64,000 nucleotides of DNA from NCBI GenBank assembly GCA_937915755.1, contig CALGGR010000326.1, positions 1 to 64,000 on the forward strand, in the 5' to 3' direction. Of this stretch, positions 62,596 through 64,000 are shown one piece after another. How positions within the stretch are numbered: position 1 is the stretch's first letter; every line of letters starts with the position of its first letter. Both the position numbers and the translations under genes were made by a program. The DNA is from an uncultured Fretibacterium sp. (GTDB taxonomy: Bacteria; Synergistota; Synergistia; Synergistales; Aminobacteriaceae). A model generated the notes under the pieces. That model saw nothing but the letters and a program-made list of their open reading frames with translations, ran no database searches and was not told where the DNA came from.

Positions 62596-63945
62596 CTATA
62601 TATTGTGAGACTTCTCGAAGCTGTGGTAAGTCCATACCGACAACGCCGCCATCATTACGTCAGCAACAACTTGCGTCCAAACTATCCCATACATTCCGAA
62701 GACCCAATTCATCACGAACAGTAACGGAATGTTGAAGACTACCCACCGTGCAGAGCCTAAAGCCAGAGCCTTACCGCCCATTCCGACAGCCTGAAAGAAA
62801 TTCACGAGATGAAAGCATATGAACACGAAGGGAGTCGCAAGAGTCCTCGCTCTAAGGAAGTGAGTCCCAAGTTCAACGATCTGCGCGTCCTCAATGAATA
62901 TACGCATGATATACGGCGCGAAAATCTCATACATTGCCACGCTTGCGAAGCCAAACACGAGTCCAACAAGCCGCGAAAATCTCACGCTCTCCCTCATTCT
63001 CGAAATATTACCCGCCGAATAGTTGTAACCCGCAAGAGGCATCATTCCCTGACAGAGACCTATACCGATATTGACGGGGAGTCTTTCGGCTTTGAAGACT
63101 ATACCGACAGCAGCGAGGGGAATATCACCGTAGCCGGACGCTAACTTGTCGATGATGATATATGTGATGTCGAATAACGTTACGGCAACAGCAGCGGGGA
63201 CTCCTACAGCGAAAACCTCGTATATGTTTCGGGCAGAAGCGAGGACGTTTGCGGGGGATAATGAGATTATGCCGTCATTGTGCCGGAGTATAACGGTCAG
63301 GAAGTACAGGCATATAATGACATTGGACAGCATAGTAGCAATTCCCGCGCCAAGAACCTCGTAACCTTTCGGCAATAACACGAACATGAACAGCGGGTCG
63401 AGGAATATGTTGATGATGCCGCCCATTGAGACACCGAAGCCTGCCTGCTTTGCACGTCCCGTTGAACGAAGAAAATTCGAGAGCGTCATTCCGAGAATCG
63501 TAGGGACTGCTCCGATAACGATAACGCAGAATGTGTACTGCCTGGCGAAAATCAAAGTGTCATCGCTTGCGCCGAGAAGACGAAGTATCGGGGTCATGAA
63601 GACGTACATTGAGAGCGAGAAAATTCCGCCTGACAAAATCGTAAGCCAGAAGCAGAATGATGAGACCGATTTTGCCTCGCCATCACGTTTTGCACCCATT
63701 AGACGGGAAATCAGAGTTCCTCCGCCGATTCCAAAGAGATTAGCGAACGTTATCGAGATGTTGAAGACCGGAAGAAGCAACGAGACCCCCGCGACCATTA
63801 GGGGGTTGTTGGTGCGCCCGATGAAGAATGTATCTGCAAGATTGTAGACAAGAATTATGAGCTGCCCGAATATCATCGGGAGTGCAAGCTCGGTCAGGGC
63901 TTTGGGTATCGGCCATGTCTCGAAGATTTCACGGTTACTGTTCAT
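62596..63945 (-). CDS. MATE-family efflux transporter
   Basis: A 449-residue, 12-helix multidrug and toxin extrusion protein of the NorM/DinF type. It opens TWPIPKALTELALPMIFGQLI and has VYNLADTFFIGRTNNPLMVAG and LGSARWVVFNIPLLFVMNWVFG. Such proteins export cationic compounds against Na+ or H+. ATG 63945 follows AAGGAGTG; an earlier in-frame start is less likely. It leads the minus-strand group ending with wecB. Confidence 0.9.
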   Translation of the reverse strand: MNSNREIFETWPIPKALTELALPMIFGQLIILVYNLADTFFIGRTNNPLMVAGVSLLLPVFNISITFANLFGIGGGTLISRLMGAKRDGEAKSVSSFCFWLTILSGGIFSLSMYVFMTPILRLLGASDDTLIFARQYTFCVIVIGAVPTILGMTLSNFLRSTGRAKQAGFGVSMGGIINIFLDPLFMFVLLPKGYEVLGAGIATMLSNVIICLYFLTVILRHNDGIISLSPANVLASARNIYEVFAVGVPAAVAVTLFDITYIIIDKLASGYGDIPLAAVGIVFKAERLPVNIGIGLCQGMMPLAGYNYSAGNISRMRESVRFSRLVGLVFGFASVAMYEIFAPYIMRIFIEDAQIVELGTHFLRARTLATPFVFICFHLVNFFQAVGMGGKALALGSARWVVFNIPLLFVMNWVFGMYGIVWTQVVADVMMAALSVWTYHSFEKSHNI

Positions 63946-64000
63946 GAATTTATCACTCCTTTTTTTCCATGCTAGAATATCACACAAAGGAGAGTGAATC

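Noticed and set aside
1..64000. tRNA, rRNA or CRISPR arrays
   Set aside because: No cloverleaf-like T-loop/anticodon pattern, rRNA segment or regularly spaced repeat was noticed on reading both strands; a dedicated scan was not possible.

Overview
The window looks like chromosome of a diderm, Gram-negative-type, peptide- and amino-acid-using anaerobe, probably Synergistota. That is an inference from gene content and protein style, not from a marker search. Outer-membrane functions are plentiful (TamB-like, TolC, MacA-like, a patatin/beta-barrel protein, an LpxL-like acyltransferase and a full aminoarabinose set). Transport is dominated by a tripartite tricarboxylate (TTT) carrier and a Dpp peptide ABC importer. 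Shine-Dalgarno sites are strong (AGGAGG type), genes are tightly packed, and overlaps such as ATGA and TAATG are common. I saw no tRNA, rRNA or CRISPR array.

Layout. 1-10304 (minus) is one str-S10-spc ribosomal run, rpsL-rpsG-fusA-tuf-rpsJ through rplE (cut by the window edge), behind a good sigma70 promoter. 10325-12546 (minus) holds a DUF1902 pseudogene, a cupin, a prepilin peptidase and two paralogous zinc-ribbon proteins. 12610-21409 (plus) holds an LpxL-like acyltransferase, a YqgF-like protein, CheX, a PlpD-like patatin, three tandem antitoxin-like genes with one PIN toxin, proS, comB and larC. 21449-22606 (minus) is a GTPase gene broken by two stops. 22741-27241 (plus) is a dehydrogenase-tctCBA operon interrupted by a structured RNA element. 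27294-31868 (minus) is a VanY-like peptidase fragment and tamB. 31941-36190 (plus) holds topA, a tiny Cys-rich membrane protein, rplI and dnaB. 36187-40357 (minus) is tolC-PHP-macA-macB(ATPase). 40884-44006 is a large von Willebrand A lipoprotein behind a long leader. 44190-45086 (minus) is a GarR-like reductase. 45183-51500 is an arn operon. 51544-52392 (minus) is a double cupin. 52443-59132 is dppABCDF-pepT. 59176-63945 (minus) holds a MATE pump, an RpiB-Upp fusion, wecA, wecB and a small interrupted secreted protein.

How the genes work together. Dpp plus peptidase T is a peptide uptake and hydrolysis unit. TctCBA with its dehydrogenase imports and probably oxidises an organic acid. The arn genes build and attach 4-amino-4-deoxy-arabinose to lipid A, with ArnA split into two separate genes. 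WecA and WecB begin an undecaprenyl-linked glycan. TolC with MacA/MacB parts forms an efflux or export unit whose permease is not next to it.

Most interesting points. (1) A roughly 340-base, stem-rich non-coding element between tctC and tctB whose right flank is ATGA/ATGAGA, matching the reported HEARO insertion preference and the reported TAM of one IscB; it looks like an IscB-type omega RNA element without its protein. (2) A single-chain RpiB-Upp fusion. (3) Three antitoxin-like genes before one PIN toxin, the middle one only 52 residues. (4) Strong Shine-Dalgarno sites placed correctly for ATC and ATT start codons. (5) In-frame stop codons in three otherwise intact accessory genes.
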